Of a DNA stretch of 64,000 nucleotides, positions 1 to 13,460 are shown piece after piece. The DNA lies in assembly GCA_905250125.1 (NCBI GenBank), contig CAJNOL010000974.1, positions 1 through 64,000 on the forward strand, given 5' to 3'. The position numbers were made by a program, and so were the translations under genes. The DNA is from Rotaria sordida (taxonomy: Eukaryota; Rotifera; Eurotatoria; Philodinida; Philodinidae). The stretch's first letter is position 1. Every line of letters starts with the position of its first letter. The notes beneath the pieces are model-generated. The model made no database searches and was not told the origin of the DNA. It saw nothing but the letters and a program-made list of their open reading frames with translations.

Positions 1-1579
1 TTAACACCAGCAACAAAAAGATATTTTATTACAGGTATGTAATGAAAAGCATTATATGAAAGGCTTCATTTTTTTTATACTAATTAAAATGTTCGAATAT
101 TCTTGGAAATCTGGTGGAAAGAATACATTCGATCTCTCATATCCTAGTTTTGATTGCTGTCTGCGAGATATTCGTATAGTTGTGTGTCACTCATTGATGA
201 GCTTCGTTGTTTAACAGAAGAAGCGACGTAGGTGGACATTTTTTAAAGAGAGACCAGGATATCACATATGAAAAATTTCACTAAGAAGAATTTTCCTAGT
301 TTATTTCAGATAATTTGCATATTGACAGAAAAAGATCTATTACCTCAGGGATATTCACGGTGAAATAGGTAAAGTATTCTAGAATTTTTCCTCGAAAAGT
401 GTCCCGACGTAGAGTAGGAAAAGACATTTCTGTGAATGATGAAAATCTTCTCTGAACAAAATGATTTTTATGATAATGAATCGCCTCAGAAATTTTGATT
501 AGTGTCTATCTTTTATGGTATCTGTTACATACACATTTATGAATTATTAAAAAAAATTCGGAACATCTCTGAACTCAGTGAAACTCGTATGAAGCTCTTG
601 AATAAGTCTGTGGCATTCATAAAAGCTTTTATGGGCGTCATTCTTGCCTGTGTGTGCCTTTGACATTCTTATGAATTTTCTTGAGTCTTATGAGATAGTT
701 AGAGACATTTACTCGACTTCTGAAGATTTCTAGAAACATACTTGGTGGCTTTCAAAAGAATCTCTATTAAATTGTAGAAAATCTTTATGAGATTCAACAA
801 CTCATTCGAACGTTCTGGAACTTCTAAGAGGACCAACAAGAGTAGCATGAGCAGAATATTGCCAAAGATGAGCTTAGTTCAGCTTCTTTGTTGCTTTCTG
901 AAGTAGATCAGAGATAGAGCAACAAGGTGATAATACATAACTACCCTGTAATTGTTAATACACGCAATGTTAAAATTCTATTGCGCAATGCGGAAACAAA
1001 ATGCAGAGACCGTTATAGAGCCATACTTTACCTTTTTCATAGGACGAGACAAACAGAGTAGGACATAGAAAATGTACTTGTAATAGTCTCTGCTCGAATG
1101 AAAGATCTTTCAAGTATATAAATTTTCTTATGGATAAAGTGTATGGATCTTACTTATATGTAGTATTCGCAACATTGCTACCAACTAGTTCTTGTTGCTA
1201 GAACCTGATTTAGTCTCGAAAGAGTAAGGAGATAGTCGTTGTTTGACGTCCAGTAAATTTGACTTCGGTTCTCTGATAATTGTTTCGCGTAAGTTAACAT
1301 TCTACTTGCCTAATTTTTTGTTACAAATATTAAAACGATCCTCTTAATTAGTAGGCTCACTAGGTAATTTGGCGAGTTTGGAGAGTTCTTTTTGATTAGC
1401 TGATTCAAATCAGGTCAGAACCCAAGTAGATACTCTATTCTGATGATTAAGCTAACTGAACCATCGACTAGGTCGGAATTCATACAAATGCTGTTATTGT
1501 AATTGGCTGGTGCTTAGTAGTTTTTGAATACATTGAATATTAATCATTTTTATAAGAGTTATGATGTTTTCTGTTTTAG
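1..1579. other. No gene recognised upstream of the ARM-TIR exon
   Basis: No open frame or exon chain could be supported on either strand. The stretch ends at a good 3' splice site (pyrimidine-rich tract ending in ttttag at 1579), so at least part of it is probably an intron of the ARM-TIR gene, whose earlier exons are not identified here. Confidence 0.4.
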
Positions 1580-4500
1580 ATGTTCATCAACCAATAATTG
1601 ATCAAATGATTAACATATTACGTACAGAATCACTAGTTGCAACTGTTTATAAAAACCATGAATTATTCCACGCTGATGTTGATCTTATGTCATGGTCAAT
1701 AACACTATTGTATAATTTGATGTTCGAAGAGAAAATTTTTTCTCTACTGAAAGAGAAAGAATTCGGAAGAATTTGTGCAAAATTACATGAGGCAAAAAAT
1801 AGAACAATACAATTTACATCACAAACATTGTCTGCGATATTGAATCAAGAGAATATTGATAAAATCAGCAATCCATTAGATATGGCACAAAATTATTTGT
1901 TCTTTATAGAAAATACAATGAATGAACTATCGCTAACATATCATGGAATAAAGTTAGATGATGTATTGGCCAACCTTGAAGGTACGAACTTTGCTATAAA
2001 TATCACTTTATTCCAACAAAAAAATTTCATGCGAATTGATAGTGCACTATAAATATAGAGCTATTTCGAAGGAGTAATGATTAAACCCTGGCTCGAGAAA
2101 ATAAAAATCGCTTAAGAATTGTTGCGGTCCATCACAACATTCATTCTCACTCGAAATAGTACTACTTTTCATAGGCAATTCGCGAGAAAAAATTCTTAGA
2201 TAAAAAGTGAAAAATATAGAATTCTCTGCGATGCCAAAAAAATAGGCCATTCAACTAGATTTGCATGCGTAATCGGCACTATTAGCACTTCTCAGAGACG
2301 TAACGAATGGTACATTTGAGTCAGTAAATTGCTCAGATGATTCCTTTGAAACAGTTGAATTATGTGAACAGAATTGTTCCATTAAGTGAGTTATTGATAG
2401 TTTTTGAGGAAGGAACAAAGAGCAATAATCAAAACGTTGGCATTGATATGTACTATAGAAAAAAAAAGTCGTAGATTAGTAAACTCTACGAAAAGCGTTT
2501 ATGAAAATACAACGTATAATAAACCATTGAAGGTTTATTATCTAACGTCTTTTTTTACAGTGTATACTACTATAGAACTCATGATGTAAAAAAGTACTTT
2601 CAAAAACATTCCAAGACAATATGCCACCATATTGTTTTTTTTGTAACATACACGTATGTTCATTTCGCTGTTGCCAATTTTCATAGCCACGCTCATATAT
2701 GTATATTGAGTCTCATAATGAGTTGTTCAAAGATTCAGATTGCTAATTTTTGTATTTTTGGTCGTTCGTTCTTTAAAATCACCTGGCCAGCTACTGTGGA
2801 ATTATATTCACATCTAATGTATACTAGTACTAGAAAACAGAAGCTATTCCTGATAAAAAAACCGTCATAACTTGTCGTCAGAGATGGGTAAGAATGTATG
2901 CTCTTGAAATTTAAATTGTTAAATGAGATAAATATATATGGATACAACTCATACAATAGTATGGAACGAAGCTTATGTGAGATAAGTACCGAAAGTAACA
3001 AAAAAAATGAAGGAAGAATAGTAATTGGCAGGTTAAACATTTACTGATTGCTTGTTTTTATGAGTATGATGTACGGCACCAATGTGCGCCTTGGTTTGAT
3101 TATATAAGACAGACTTTCATTCGAGATTAGCTCTTAGAATTGAACACTATGCATGATTCAGTTTATTCAAAAGAAGTGTTTCAACAGTTTTAGCGACTGA
3201 AATGTGAAGCGTATTGTTGCACCTAGAGTACGTCTTACGAAGGAAGCAAGAACATTTTTTTGTTGTAGAATTCTGTTTCACTCTTTTTAAAACTGAATGT
3301 TCGTTCAAACTATTACGCATATTAAATCAGAAGACAGAGTCAATACAAAATACGTATCTCCGTAATTAATTTTGCCATATGAAAGAGCAATCTATAGAAC
3401 GTCAAAATATACTGAAATTCGACTGTTCAAAAATTGACTAATCTAATGCGGAGTTGTAACATAGTGTCAAAAAGCAATGTTGGACAGATTCTCAGTTCAA
3501 TTTCTACCAATAATATAACCATGTGATAGAAAAACAGTTTTTTTTTCGATTTAACTAATTGGTCCCGTTCAGATGCTATGCTTCTTCTCTTGAGAACCTC
3601 GATCTCAACTAATTAAATTATGATGAATGTTCACTATCAAGTTTTTAATGATTCAAAAGAATCATGCCAAGGTTTTTTGAAATTTAAGTCTGACGCTGAT
3701 CATTGTTAGAATGCCTGTAAATCGTTTTAGAACTTTCGAACAAGCATTGACACATGGCTCCGCAACTTTTTCGGTGCCTTTTTTAGGATATGTGATTACA
3801 AATCCTTTAAAAAAACACGAATAAAAATATCAGCAGTATAAGATTCAATGGACTTTTATTGCCTTTTTCAACGGCAGGAAGCCATAACGCTGTATCTTTT
3901 TTCTATAAAAATAACTTTTCCGCACAGTTGTTGATGAGGCTAAAATGTGAAACTCACATTCAATTACTTTTTATAACAGAGGACAGATTTAAGTGGTGCA
4001 AAAATCTCTTTCAAAAACGAGAATAGATTGAATCGAAGGCGTCTTGCTCTAATTATTTGTTTCGTATATTTTCTAAATTCGTTGATCGTTGAGATATTCT
4101 TTATTCTTCTTACATTGTTACTGCGCTGCTCTTGATCATTTTTGTTTTTGGTTTGTTTTGTTAATAATGGTTTGTTTAATTTTGGTTCAATACTTGCATT
4201 CATTCCGCTACTTCTCACAAACAAAATACTTGACCATATCTTAGAAGTCTTTCTGATTTGAAACGATGACTCTAGCCATTTCTCGTTGGTGTTCAGTCAT
4301 CTTTTTGTCAATGATATTTAGTTTCAGTACTGCTTGTTATGTCGATTTAGACATATTATAATGGTACCGATCAGTCAAGCCTCTATCTATCATGACATTT
4401 ACGAAGCCGATGCACAATTTCGATCAGAAGAACTCATGATGTTTTGGAAGGCATGCAATGCTGTAGACACGGCTTTATGTTAGTCTTTTCATGTTCCTTC

Positions 4501-6120
4501 GAATGGAGGATGGAAATCGAAATCTCACATTGAATTTTTCATTTACTATTCATCAGTCAGTTAGGAAAGATGAAATAAGTGAAAAATCTCAAAATCGGGT
4601 TGAACTTTTCAAAGGATTTCCTCATCCGTTCGTCGAACGAATCTGATCGCTTGCTTTTTGCGGAAATATGCAGGAGAGAAATGCCACTTGATAGGGTTTA
4701 AACAACAGGCACAAAAAGAAACAGTACAGTGTCGCAGTTACAGGTAAGAAAATGTAATACCCAATGTCTGTAAGGAGGGAGAGCAGAAAAGTTTTGGATA
4801 TAAACTTACACGTGTTATTTTCATATTGCATTTCACAAAGTTATCTAAAAAGTAACCACCCTTTTTCTCGAGGAGGGAATAGCAGAGACACCAGTTGTAA
4901 AGTCCCATGAAGTTTTGAAGTCCGCTGTTTTCTCTTCGCTTTTTCTATGTTGAAATTGGTAACAGTTCGAATCCAAGTAGACTTGCTAATCTCCAGAATT
5001 TGACAACATAGCACACGTTGTTCCTACTTACCGGTAAGCAGATTAGAATTTAGAAAATAAGCATTCAGAGACAATTAGTGCTTGGATAAGTTTTTTTCTT
5101 ATTTAGATTTAAACTGATAAATTATCGAATTGCAGTACGAATAGATTGTATAGATGTGCACTTTCTTGATATTCTTAAGAAAGAGAAGTTTTTGACCTAT
5201 ACTTAATAAACTGAGTCCCATGAATATTGCTTGATATTCAATCTCTATTAATCTTCATATACTAGTTCTAAAACAAATTAGTCAAGATTTCACTGTTTTG
5301 TTTTTTGTTTTTTACTCTAGTCATTGCTCAAAATGATCTCATAAAAAACGAAATTGCCAATAATGATGACGGTATATCGTTGCTTGCAAGATGTGCACTT
5401 GATCAAAGCCTAAACTTTGAAACCATCCAATGTCCGGCCTTACGAATTATCGAAGCAATATTGTTTGGCAACGAGAGTGCTTGTGAGAAGATTAACGACA
5501 ACGATAAATTGATAGACCATGTCAAACATTTATCTCTAACAAACGATCCAATTTTAGGACCAATCGCAAATCGTATTCAGTGGAAAATGGAAGATGAGAA
5601 AAACTTCATTTTAAAACAGACACAAGAACATGACGAAAAACAAACTATTCATCGACAAACTAGTATTAGCTACCATTGGGATTTGCCCGATAGCAGAACA
5701 TCAGACACGTTCAATTTAATGATCAGTTATCACTATAGTGATAAAGAACTTTGTGGTCAAATTTATGATCATTTAACGGCATCGAGCTTCTATCGAGTTT
5801 TTTTCGACAGAGAACATGCTCATGAAATATTACCTAATATGATGGCTGAAGCAATGGAAAAATCATCTATAGTTCTAATATGTTTTTCAAGTGAATATCG
5901 AGAATCGTATGGATGTCGATTGGCAGCTGAATATGCTGAAAAACGGCAGCGATCAATTATTCCAGTGAAATTAGACGAATTATATTGTCCAACTGGATGG
6001 TTGAATAATATAGTAGCTAATAAACATTGTATTGACTTCAGCAAATTCAACTTTAATAACGCTTATGCGAACTTGATTCAACAGATCGATGAAGTCAAAA
6101 TGAAAGGCAATGCAAGATAG
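1580..6120 (+). CDS. ARM-TIR domain protein, SARM1-like layout (5' end not found)
   Basis: Two exons are supported: 1580-1981 and 5321-6120. The first ends ...LANLE plus one base before a gtacga donor. The second follows a tttactctag acceptor and restores the frame (g+tc, Val). The first exon and the start of the second are helical and leucine-rich and look like armadillo-type repeats (inference from pattern). From about 5710 a TIR domain begins with FNLMISYHYSDKELC, followed by VFFDREHA and VLICFSSEYRESYGC. The codon at 5929-5931 encodes the Glu in CRLAAEYAEK, in the place where TIR NADases such as SARM1 carry their catalytic Glu. SARM1-type proteins cleave NAD+ or signal through TIR assembly. 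No SAM domain is visible between ARM and TIR. Stop TAG is at 6118-6120. The start lies upstream and is not identified, so the entry is partial. TIR assignment is firm; enzymatic activity is inference. Confidence 0.8.
1982..5320 (+). other. 3.34 kb intron inside the ARM-TIR gene
   Basis: It runs from a gtacga donor to a tttactctag acceptor, and both phases match. Most introns elsewhere in the window are 50-80 bp. I found no convincing coding exon, RNA gene or terminal repeat in it. Short open frames, for example on the minus strand at 3964-4224, resemble nothing I know. It may carry old inserted DNA. Confidence 0.6.
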
Positions 6121-9100
6121 AAGAAATATTGTCGAAAGATTCTATGATAATGGAAGTCTCTTTCATATGATTTATATCGATGAATAGCATCGTCCGTATG
6201 CAAGCGGAAAAACTAATAGTGAACATTGAATAAAGTCGAATTTGTTACCTATTAAAATAAAGGTGTGTCAGTGTGAATTTCCTCTCGAACAGCATCCATA
6301 CTTTTCCTGTCTGAAAAGAATAATTCAAAATGATTGATACTGACATGAAACAAAAGTATTGAAGTAGATTTTATAAAGAAAAAAGATGTATGTTGTTCAA
6401 AGAAATTCTGCGAAGCTCAAATTGAATTGGACTGATCGATATATTTAGTATAGTCGGTTGTTGATGCACGTCGACCAACTTAAACTGATTGTTCGCCTAG
6501 AGTCGAATTATTTTTGCTCGACAAGAAGCTCTTCTTCGTTGGTATCTGACAAAAATGAAATAAGATTGTCTTGTCGATGCCACTCATATTGTCAAATGAA
6601 CCTATCGTTAGTAATTGATTGTAATGCTTGATAAATTTTGCAAACGCTTTTACGGCCAAAATAAGAAATGGATGATCTTGAATGCGAAGTTGATAGAATA
6701 GCACTAGACTCATTATTTGACTCGTCGGTAAACTCGTGTTTAGCTTTGCTTCTTCATCACTAAGCATTATTTTAGGAATTATATTTTTATCTCAGTATAG
6801 TTTTCAAGAAGACAACAAAAAGACAATAGAGATTTCTTCTTCTACGCTGAAAACATCGTTGCAAGAGCATTTATGATCTTACTGTAAAGTGTTTGACCTT
6901 GATCGAAGACCAAATGTTGAAATAATATAGACTGGTTCTTGTTTTATCAAAGTTTGGGACGCTACGACAATACTAATGACTGTCGTGAATTGATAAAACA
7001 GTTTTGTTAAACTCTGATGAGGAATCTTATCATTCATTAAAGTCACCATAAGACGATATCGACAAAATAGTATTTCTCTTGCACTATAAATTACTGATAT
7101 TCTAAGTTTTCATACTCTGTTAAAAGAAGAAAGTTTCAAGATGTAAATTCTATTCAATTGAGAGCACGATATTCATTACACTATTGACAAATAAATTCAT
7201 TTCAAAACGAGAAATTCCATTGTCATTCCTGTTTGAAAGAGAATAGAAGCCATATGAGTAGTTTTATCCAGTATAACTTCATATTCGGTCAATAGAGACT
7301 GTATGAATGAAACGAAGAACTTTGAACTTCCTGACATTTATTTGCCTTTCATGCCTCTATTTGTGCAATCGAAAGCAGTAGTACAAAGAAGATATAGGGT
7401 ATCCAGAACATCATTAGCGTAGACTTGGAAGTCGTATTTTTAGCCCATAGGACAGAACGTGGCTGTAGTTTAAAGTCTGCCAAACTAGAAGCTCTATTGC
7501 TACCATCTAGAAAACGTGCAGTTAAAGAGACAGCATTCGTCTCCATGATCACGTTGAAATCGTTCCATTCAATATGGATTTGTCTTCAAAAAAACTGAAA
7601 ATTTTGAAGGATTGTACCTTTCATCCACTATGAAGACTTTTTTGTTCGTGTAATTGTTGAAAAAAAATCCAGTTTGTAACGAAAACATGTTTCTGTATGT
7701 GCCATGTCCATTGGCACGTGATGACGTCGATTTTATCTTCTGTTTTGTTCTGTTTCTTTTCTTGTTCATTTATCTACATCCTTGTGTTGAATATATAAAT
7801 ATATAACGAGTAATCTATCAAGAATGGAGCACTTTTGTTTTTCTTTTTTGAAGATCTAAAACGTAGTTCAAAGATTCCATTCTAACTTGATTTGATCGAA
7901 AATTTTTCGTTCTAAAAAATTGCCCCGTTGGCTCTTTAGATAAGATTTTCTTATCGGAAAAAAATTGAAAAGCGTGACCGCTATTCAATCAGTCAACTGC
8001 AATGGTAAGAGACTGATAAGAGTGATTCTAAAAAAATTGATAATATTTCTACTGAAATTTAAAATATGTCACAAGATTCACCATAAAATGTTGCACTTAT
8101 TTATGTATGACTCAAACTTTTGGAAGAAACATTTGAGAGTAGTATTCTTCAAGTCAAAATTCCAAAAAGCATCCCAAAGAACTCTTTTTTCATAGATCTA
8201 TGCCATTGTTCATTATCGATTCGAAATGATCTACAGATTTTTGTTGTTCAGAATTAAATTCTACATCAGAAGAGAAAACATTAAGGTTTTTCAAGAGGTG
8301 GTCTGACGTTCGAAAACACGAATTTCCATAATGCATCGAAACTTGTAGCTCTGCTCTCAAAGTACATCAACAGTCACACGTTCTTCTCATGCAAAACGTA
8401 GCGAGGGGCACTTTTTCTTTTCGTTCGCCTAGAAACACGTAAAACATTATTTCTTTATTTGAAAGAAATAATTACTGTTGAATTCTTTACTGAATTCAAA
8501 ATGAAAAAACCAAGTGGTTGGTAAGCGCAACTCAACTCACGATGAACTCACTATCATATGCAATCGTGTATCATAGGCGTAGTCGAGAAGCATTTATGTT
8601 TATCGTAAACATTATCTTCATATGAATGTATGATGTCATATGGGTTTATAGCATATGATGACTGGCTGTTAGCGTAGTCAGGGATGTGACAGCGAAGAGA
8701 AAATAGTATTTGGGGGACGTGCAAAAAAAATTTTTGAGAGCTGGAAAGGTTTATGTACTGTTTTTTAAAAGTAGGGCTGCTGAACTTTCGTTTTTTCATT
8801 GTACGATTTTCTTCTTTAATAAAAAAATATGATTTTGACTTGAAAAAGCTGGAAATTTTCTAAAAGTGGTAGTGGATGAGCACCTCCGCGACCATATCCC
8901 TTGACATAATTCATGTCTGACAGTATGATTTTTTTTTTTATAACTGATACTAAACTGTTTAATTACCCATTCAACAATATATCTATTCGTATTCATGCGA
9001 CATCTATTTTAATATAATTGTTTTTAAAAGAAAACTTTCATCGAATAAAAAAAAAGAATAATTAGTCATGGTGAGAGAATAATTCAGATGATAAATTCAT

Positions 9101-9223
9101 AACTCATCTACATATAAACTCATTTGCTGTTGTTTATCGCATAACTCATTCTTCGAAATTTCTATATCACTTATTTACAAAACATCCTAAACATCTATAG
9201 TTTGACATATATATATATTTGCA
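6121..9223. other. Long stretch with only doubtful minus-strand reading frames
   Basis: No gene is firmly supported. Two minus-strand frames are the least random. At 6480-6767 there is a 95-residue frame beginning MLSDEEAKLNTSLPTSQ with helical character. At 7349-7552 there is a frame ending in a hydrophobic segment (FWIPYIFFVLLLSIAQIEA) that could be a C-terminal membrane anchor of a spliced protein. Neither matches a family I recognise and neither has a clear exon chain. Confidence 0.3.
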
Positions 9224-10036
9224 ATGAGTGGTAATAACAAAGGTGGTGTTTTATCCCGTATGTTTGGCGGTTCATCAAAAGGTGGTGCTAAAATGAAAAC
9301 ACCACAAACTCCACAAGAAGCAATACAACAGTTACGTGATGTTGAAGATGTTCTTAATAAAAAAGTTGAACACTTAGAATCAAGAATTAATGAAGAAACA
9401 ACAATTGCTCGTCGTGATGCAAGAACAAATAAACGTAATGCATTAAATGCTTTGAAAAGAAAAAAACGTTTAGAAAAAACTTTACAACAAATTGATGGAA
9501 CATTAACAACACTTGAATATCAACGCGAAGCTTTACAAGTAAAATTTTATTTGTTTAAGAGAATGTTTGTTTATTTTTTGGGTTTAATAATTTTAATTGA
9601 ATTTTAGAATGCAGCTATGAATGGTCAAGCATTTACTGCACTTCAAAGTGCAACAAGTGCATTAAAAAATGTTCATAAAGAACTTGATGTTGATAGTGTT
9701 CAAGATATAATGGATGAATTAGCTGAACAACATGAATTATCGAATGAAATTGCTAATGCTATTTCAAGTCCTGTTGGTATGAACATATTATTCAAGGTTT
9801 TTTTTCTTTATTTAATTTATATTTGTTTTTTAGGTTTTGGCGCTGATATAGATGAACGTGAACTCGAAGAGGAATTGGCACAATTAGAACAAGAAGCACT
9901 TTCAAATCAAATGACTCGAGTTGATTTACCATCAGTTCCAGCTCATCCTATTCCAGCTTATAGTCAACCAGCAAGTGTATCATCTAATAAAGCAAAGAAT
10001 GATCAATTGGCTGAATTAGAAAGATGGGCATCATAA
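9224..10036 (+). CDS. CHMP4: Charged multivesicular body protein 4 (ESCRT-III, Snf7/Vps32)
   Basis: Exons are 9224-9538, 9608-9776 and 9834-10036; together they encode 228 residues, close to animal CHMP4 proteins (about 220-230). Snf7/CHMP4 polymerises on endosomal and other membranes as the main ESCRT-III filament and drives inward budding and scission. The sequence shows the basic N-terminal helices (KTPQTPQEAIQQLRDVEDVL, then RNALNALKRKKRLEK), the middle region with MDELAEQHELSNEIANAIS, and an acidic tail (DIDERELEEELAQLEQE). It ends in a C-terminal helix, NDQLAELERWAS, that fits the ALIX-binding tail of CHMP4 (family knowledge). The ATG follows a TATA-like stretch (atatatatat) at about 9209. 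Introns are 69 and 57 bp. Nothing is missing. Confidence 0.95.
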
Positions 10037-10066
10037 AGAGCTGAAAAGAAACGAACGTTCAAATGA

Positions 10067-10166
10067 NNNNNNNNNNNNNNNNNNNNNNNNNNNNNNNNNN
10101 NNNNNNNNNNNNNNNNNNNNNNNNNNNNNNNNNNNNNNNNNNNNNNNNNNNNNNNNNNNNNNNNNN
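10067..10166. other. Assembly gap of 100 N
   Basis: Exactly 100 N, 31 bases past the CHMP4 stop, so the CHMP4 3' UTR is interrupted. The fixed length suggests a scaffold join of unknown true size. Confidence 0.99.
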
Positions 10167-10429
10167 AATTGTAGATTATCTTTGATGATATACAAAAAAT
10201 AAACAAGACATGTTTCTTTGCATTTAATCAAGAAAAATTATTATATAGAGGTAAATCAAATGACTGTTCCGTCGGATACATTTCATTGAGTTAAGAGAAA
10301 AAAATACTCATGAATGTGTTCCATACTCAATTATTATTGGGATCATTGCTTTGTGGAAATCTTTTAATTTCTATGTGCTTTTACTTATTTATGTTTATCT
10401 ATTGACTAAAAATCTATGTGAATCATATT

Positions 10430-10674
10430 TAGCTAGTAGTAATCCACAAACTATTAGTCTTCGATTATCTTTAAATAATCCTATGATGCTCGAAGTGATA
10501 GCTGATCTTTTACATCAAAGGATTGTATCGAATCAGTTTAGTACTCCATCGACTGCTGATTTCGCTAGAATGCATAGTTGAGTGCAAATGCCAACAGCTT
10601 TATCGACTGACACTGCACTTACTAATCCTTCAACTATTTGTCTTATCAATGATATTAGTGGAACATTTGCATGA
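10430..10674 (+). pseudogene. Decayed coding fragment with in-frame TGA, unrecognised
   Basis: After a tatttag acceptor-like site the frame reads SSNPQTISLRLSLNNPMMLE and on to ADFARMHS, meets TGA at 10579-10581, and continues in the same frame as VQMPTALSTDTALTNPS to a TGA at about 10672. The composition (Ser/Thr/Asn-rich with normal codon use) looks coding on both sides of the stop. No family is recognised, and no upstream exon or start codon was found. It may instead be two chance frames. Confidence 0.3.
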
Positions 10675-10977
10675 GTATCTATGTGTGAGTATTTTCAAAC
10701 ATCTATTAATCATGTTTTTAATAGGTAAAAACAAGGGTGTGAATGTGAGTGTGGACGTAAGAATGTGGTGTGTACCAAGGGTATTCTCTTAGCACTTACA
10801 TCGACACACACCTATACCTTCAAGTTTACTATATTTCTGAAAATTTTTTTTACTAAAGTTTGATATAACTATGTCTAACTATTGTTATTCTTCTAGATCC
10901 AAAAAACAAGAAGTTCTTATTATGAACTGAAGTGTTTCCTTTCATTCATAAGACGAAACAAATAGAATAAGCTACAC

Positions 10978-11051
10978 TCATTTCTAGTACAGTGGATTAA
11001 TACGACTGCTCGGAAAGCAGGGGATACATGGTTCGATTCCACGCGAAGAGA
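10978..11051 (+). pseudogene. tRNA-like relic
   Basis: An A-box-like run (tagtacagtgg, 10985-10995) and a perfect B box (ggttcgattcc, 11030-11040) are spaced as in a tRNA. A D-arm, an anticodon arm (ctgc/gcag) and a T arm can be drawn. The acceptor stem barely pairs, the loop base before the anticodon is C rather than T, and there is no long variable arm although the anticodon would read GGA (Ser). It is therefore a tRNA pseudogene or a tRNA-derived repeat. Confidence 0.4.
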
Positions 11052-11816
11052 GATTATTCTTTTGTTTCGTTCTGTAATACCATCACGTTGCTGTCTCGGT
11101 GATATCAGAGTATAATATGAGAAAACGAGCAATAAAGAAAAGAAATAAGATATAACAGTTCTACAAGGTTTTTATTCGGGAAGATCGTTTTGAAAAAGTC
11201 ACTGTACGAATTAACGAAGAACAATCTACAAAATATTTTAAAAAAGACTAATAAAGATGGTAAATGTGTGGAACATTTTTTTTCTCTAAGATAGTTTCAT
11301 CGAAAGATGTTCAATACCGATAAATTCTAGTCAATATGCGATTGAAAGAGCTAGGAAACAATATAATTATGCAATTTCACTTTGTTGATGAATGATCTGG
11401 AGAACAAGATCACTGATTTGTTTGTTGGATTTCGTGATCGATATTCTCTTTGAACATTCTTTCAATAATTCTAATTTTTGAACTATTTGATAACATATGT
11501 ATTTCTTATTCATTAAAAATTCGAAAGTAACTTTTTTAATGAAAAATATTTCGTTTAATCAAATAAAATACAAATGTTTAAATTCTTACTATTGATTATT
11601 GAAATAGAGATATGACCTTTTGCTGTTGAATTGTTTTCCTACAGTGTTTCGGAACATGCTCGATGAAAAATAAAATGAATGTTGCTTGACGCCATCTATT
11701 TAAAAATTTCTAATTGATTGCTCATTTTACAGCCTACGAAAAAGAAAACAGTGATATGTATTATACTGACTTGTTCTATTTTGAGACCATATGAAAAAAA
11801 TTAATTATTAAAAGAA

Positions 11817-13460
11817 ATGCAACCAGCCATTAAAATTAGTGCTCGCTGTGTATTTTCATCAATCTTATCAAGTCGTCGATTTGTAGCTGTTGAAGTTTGT
11901 AATTTATTTTAATTTTGATTGTAATCTTAATTTTTTATAATTATATATAGGCGGATAAACCATGGAGAACAGCTTATGGTGGTAAATATACAGTGACATT
12001 AATACATGGGGATGGAGTTGGACCAGAACTAATGAAACATGTTAAAGCTGCTATTCGGTTAGAAATTTCATTTTGTTCTTATTTTATTCTTGATTGAAGA
12101 ATAAATTAGATGTGTTCGAGCACCAATTGATTTCGAAGATATTCCTTTATCAAGTCATGTAGCTAGTGATGCAATGTTTGAACGTGCAGTAACAGCAGTT
12201 AAACGTAATGGAATAGCTCTGAAAGGTATTCCCTTCTCTCTCTCATAAAATCAATCAATTTAAATAAGTTTCTTTAATTATTATAATTTAGGAAATATCG
12301 CATCACAAAATACATCTCAATCATTAAATGTTCTTCTCCGGTAAAATTCTGAGTGATATTTTTTTTTTCTAAATTAAATATAATCTAAAAAATGGAATTA
12401 TTTTAATTTTATCAGTACTCGTCTTGATCTCTATGCCAATGTAATACGTTGTAAAACAAATCCTGTTATTCGTACACGTCATTCAGACATTGATATTCTT
12501 GTTATTCGTGAAAATACCGAAGGAGAATATAGTTCACTTGAACATGAAGTATAAAATATTTTTGATATGTTGAAATTTTATTGAAATTTTTCTCTTTAGT
12601 CTGTTCCCGGTGTTGTTGAAAGTCTTAAAAGTATGAAATAAATCTTTAATTAAATATCAAAAAACAAAAATATATCTTGTTTTTTTGTAGTTATAACACG
12701 AGCAAAATCAGTTAAAATCGCTCGTTTTGCTTTTGAAATAGCGAAGAATGAGGAAAGAAAAAAAGTGACTGCTGTTCATAAAGCAAATATCATGTATTCA
12801 AAACAAAAAAACAAAGAATTCTAAACTTGAATTAATACGTTTTTTTTCTTTCGTAAACAGGAAATTAAGCGATGGTTTATTTATTGATTGTTGTCGTGAA
12901 ATTTCTAAGGAATATCCTAATATTAAATTTGATACAATGATTGTTGATAATACTTGTATGCAATTAGTTAATCGTCCAAGTCAATTTGATGTTATGGTTA
13001 TGCCTAATTTATATGGAAATATAATATCAAATATATGTGCAGGTCTCGTTGGTGGATCAGGTTTTGTTGCTGGATCAAATTATGGAGATCATTATGCTAT
13101 ATTTGAACAAGGAACAAGAAATACGGGAATTGGTATCGCCGGAAAAAATATAGCCAATCCTTCGGGAATTCTTTTTGCTGCTGCAAATATGCTGAAATAT
13201 TTAGGGTAATTTTTATGCAAGACTTTTTGATGATTTTAAATGAATATATTTTGTTTTTCCTATCTAGATTGGATCAACATTGTTCAGTAATTAAAAACGC
13301 AGTACTGAATACAATACAAGAACGTAAATTAAAAACTCTAGATATTGGTGGTACAGCAACAACAACAGAATTTATTCAATGTGTTTTAGAGGAGATTATT
13401 CACATGACACCACAAATTGGTTTTGATTATAAAATGCAACAATCTAAATCATATTTTTAA
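11817..13460 (+). CDS. IDH3G: Isocitrate dehydrogenase [NAD] gamma subunit, mitochondrial
   Basis: Nine exons join in phase: 11817-11894, 11951-12057, 12110-12225, 12292-12340, 12416-12548, 12600-12630, 12691-12793, 12861-13205 and 13268-13460. They encode 384 residues (human gamma is 393). The product is a subunit of the TCA-cycle enzyme that oxidises isocitrate to 2-oxoglutarate with NAD+. The first 26 residues are Arg/Ser-rich without acidic residues until the end, like a mitochondrial targeting peptide. Family landmarks are [53 protein letters not shown] and [12 protein letters not shown]. The ALKGNI stretch and the [11 protein letters not shown] stretch fit the gamma rather than the beta subunit. 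In animals gamma is mainly regulatory and needs the alpha subunit for catalysis (family knowledge). No break is seen. Confidence 0.93.

Noticed and set aside
4950..5000. B-box-like gttcgaatcc
   Set aside because: No A box, arms or cloverleaf could be drawn upstream; an isolated match.
10003..10231. Two minus-strand frames across the 100-N gap after CHMP4
   Set aside because: They exist only because N was read as open; they overlap the CHMP4 end on the opposite strand.
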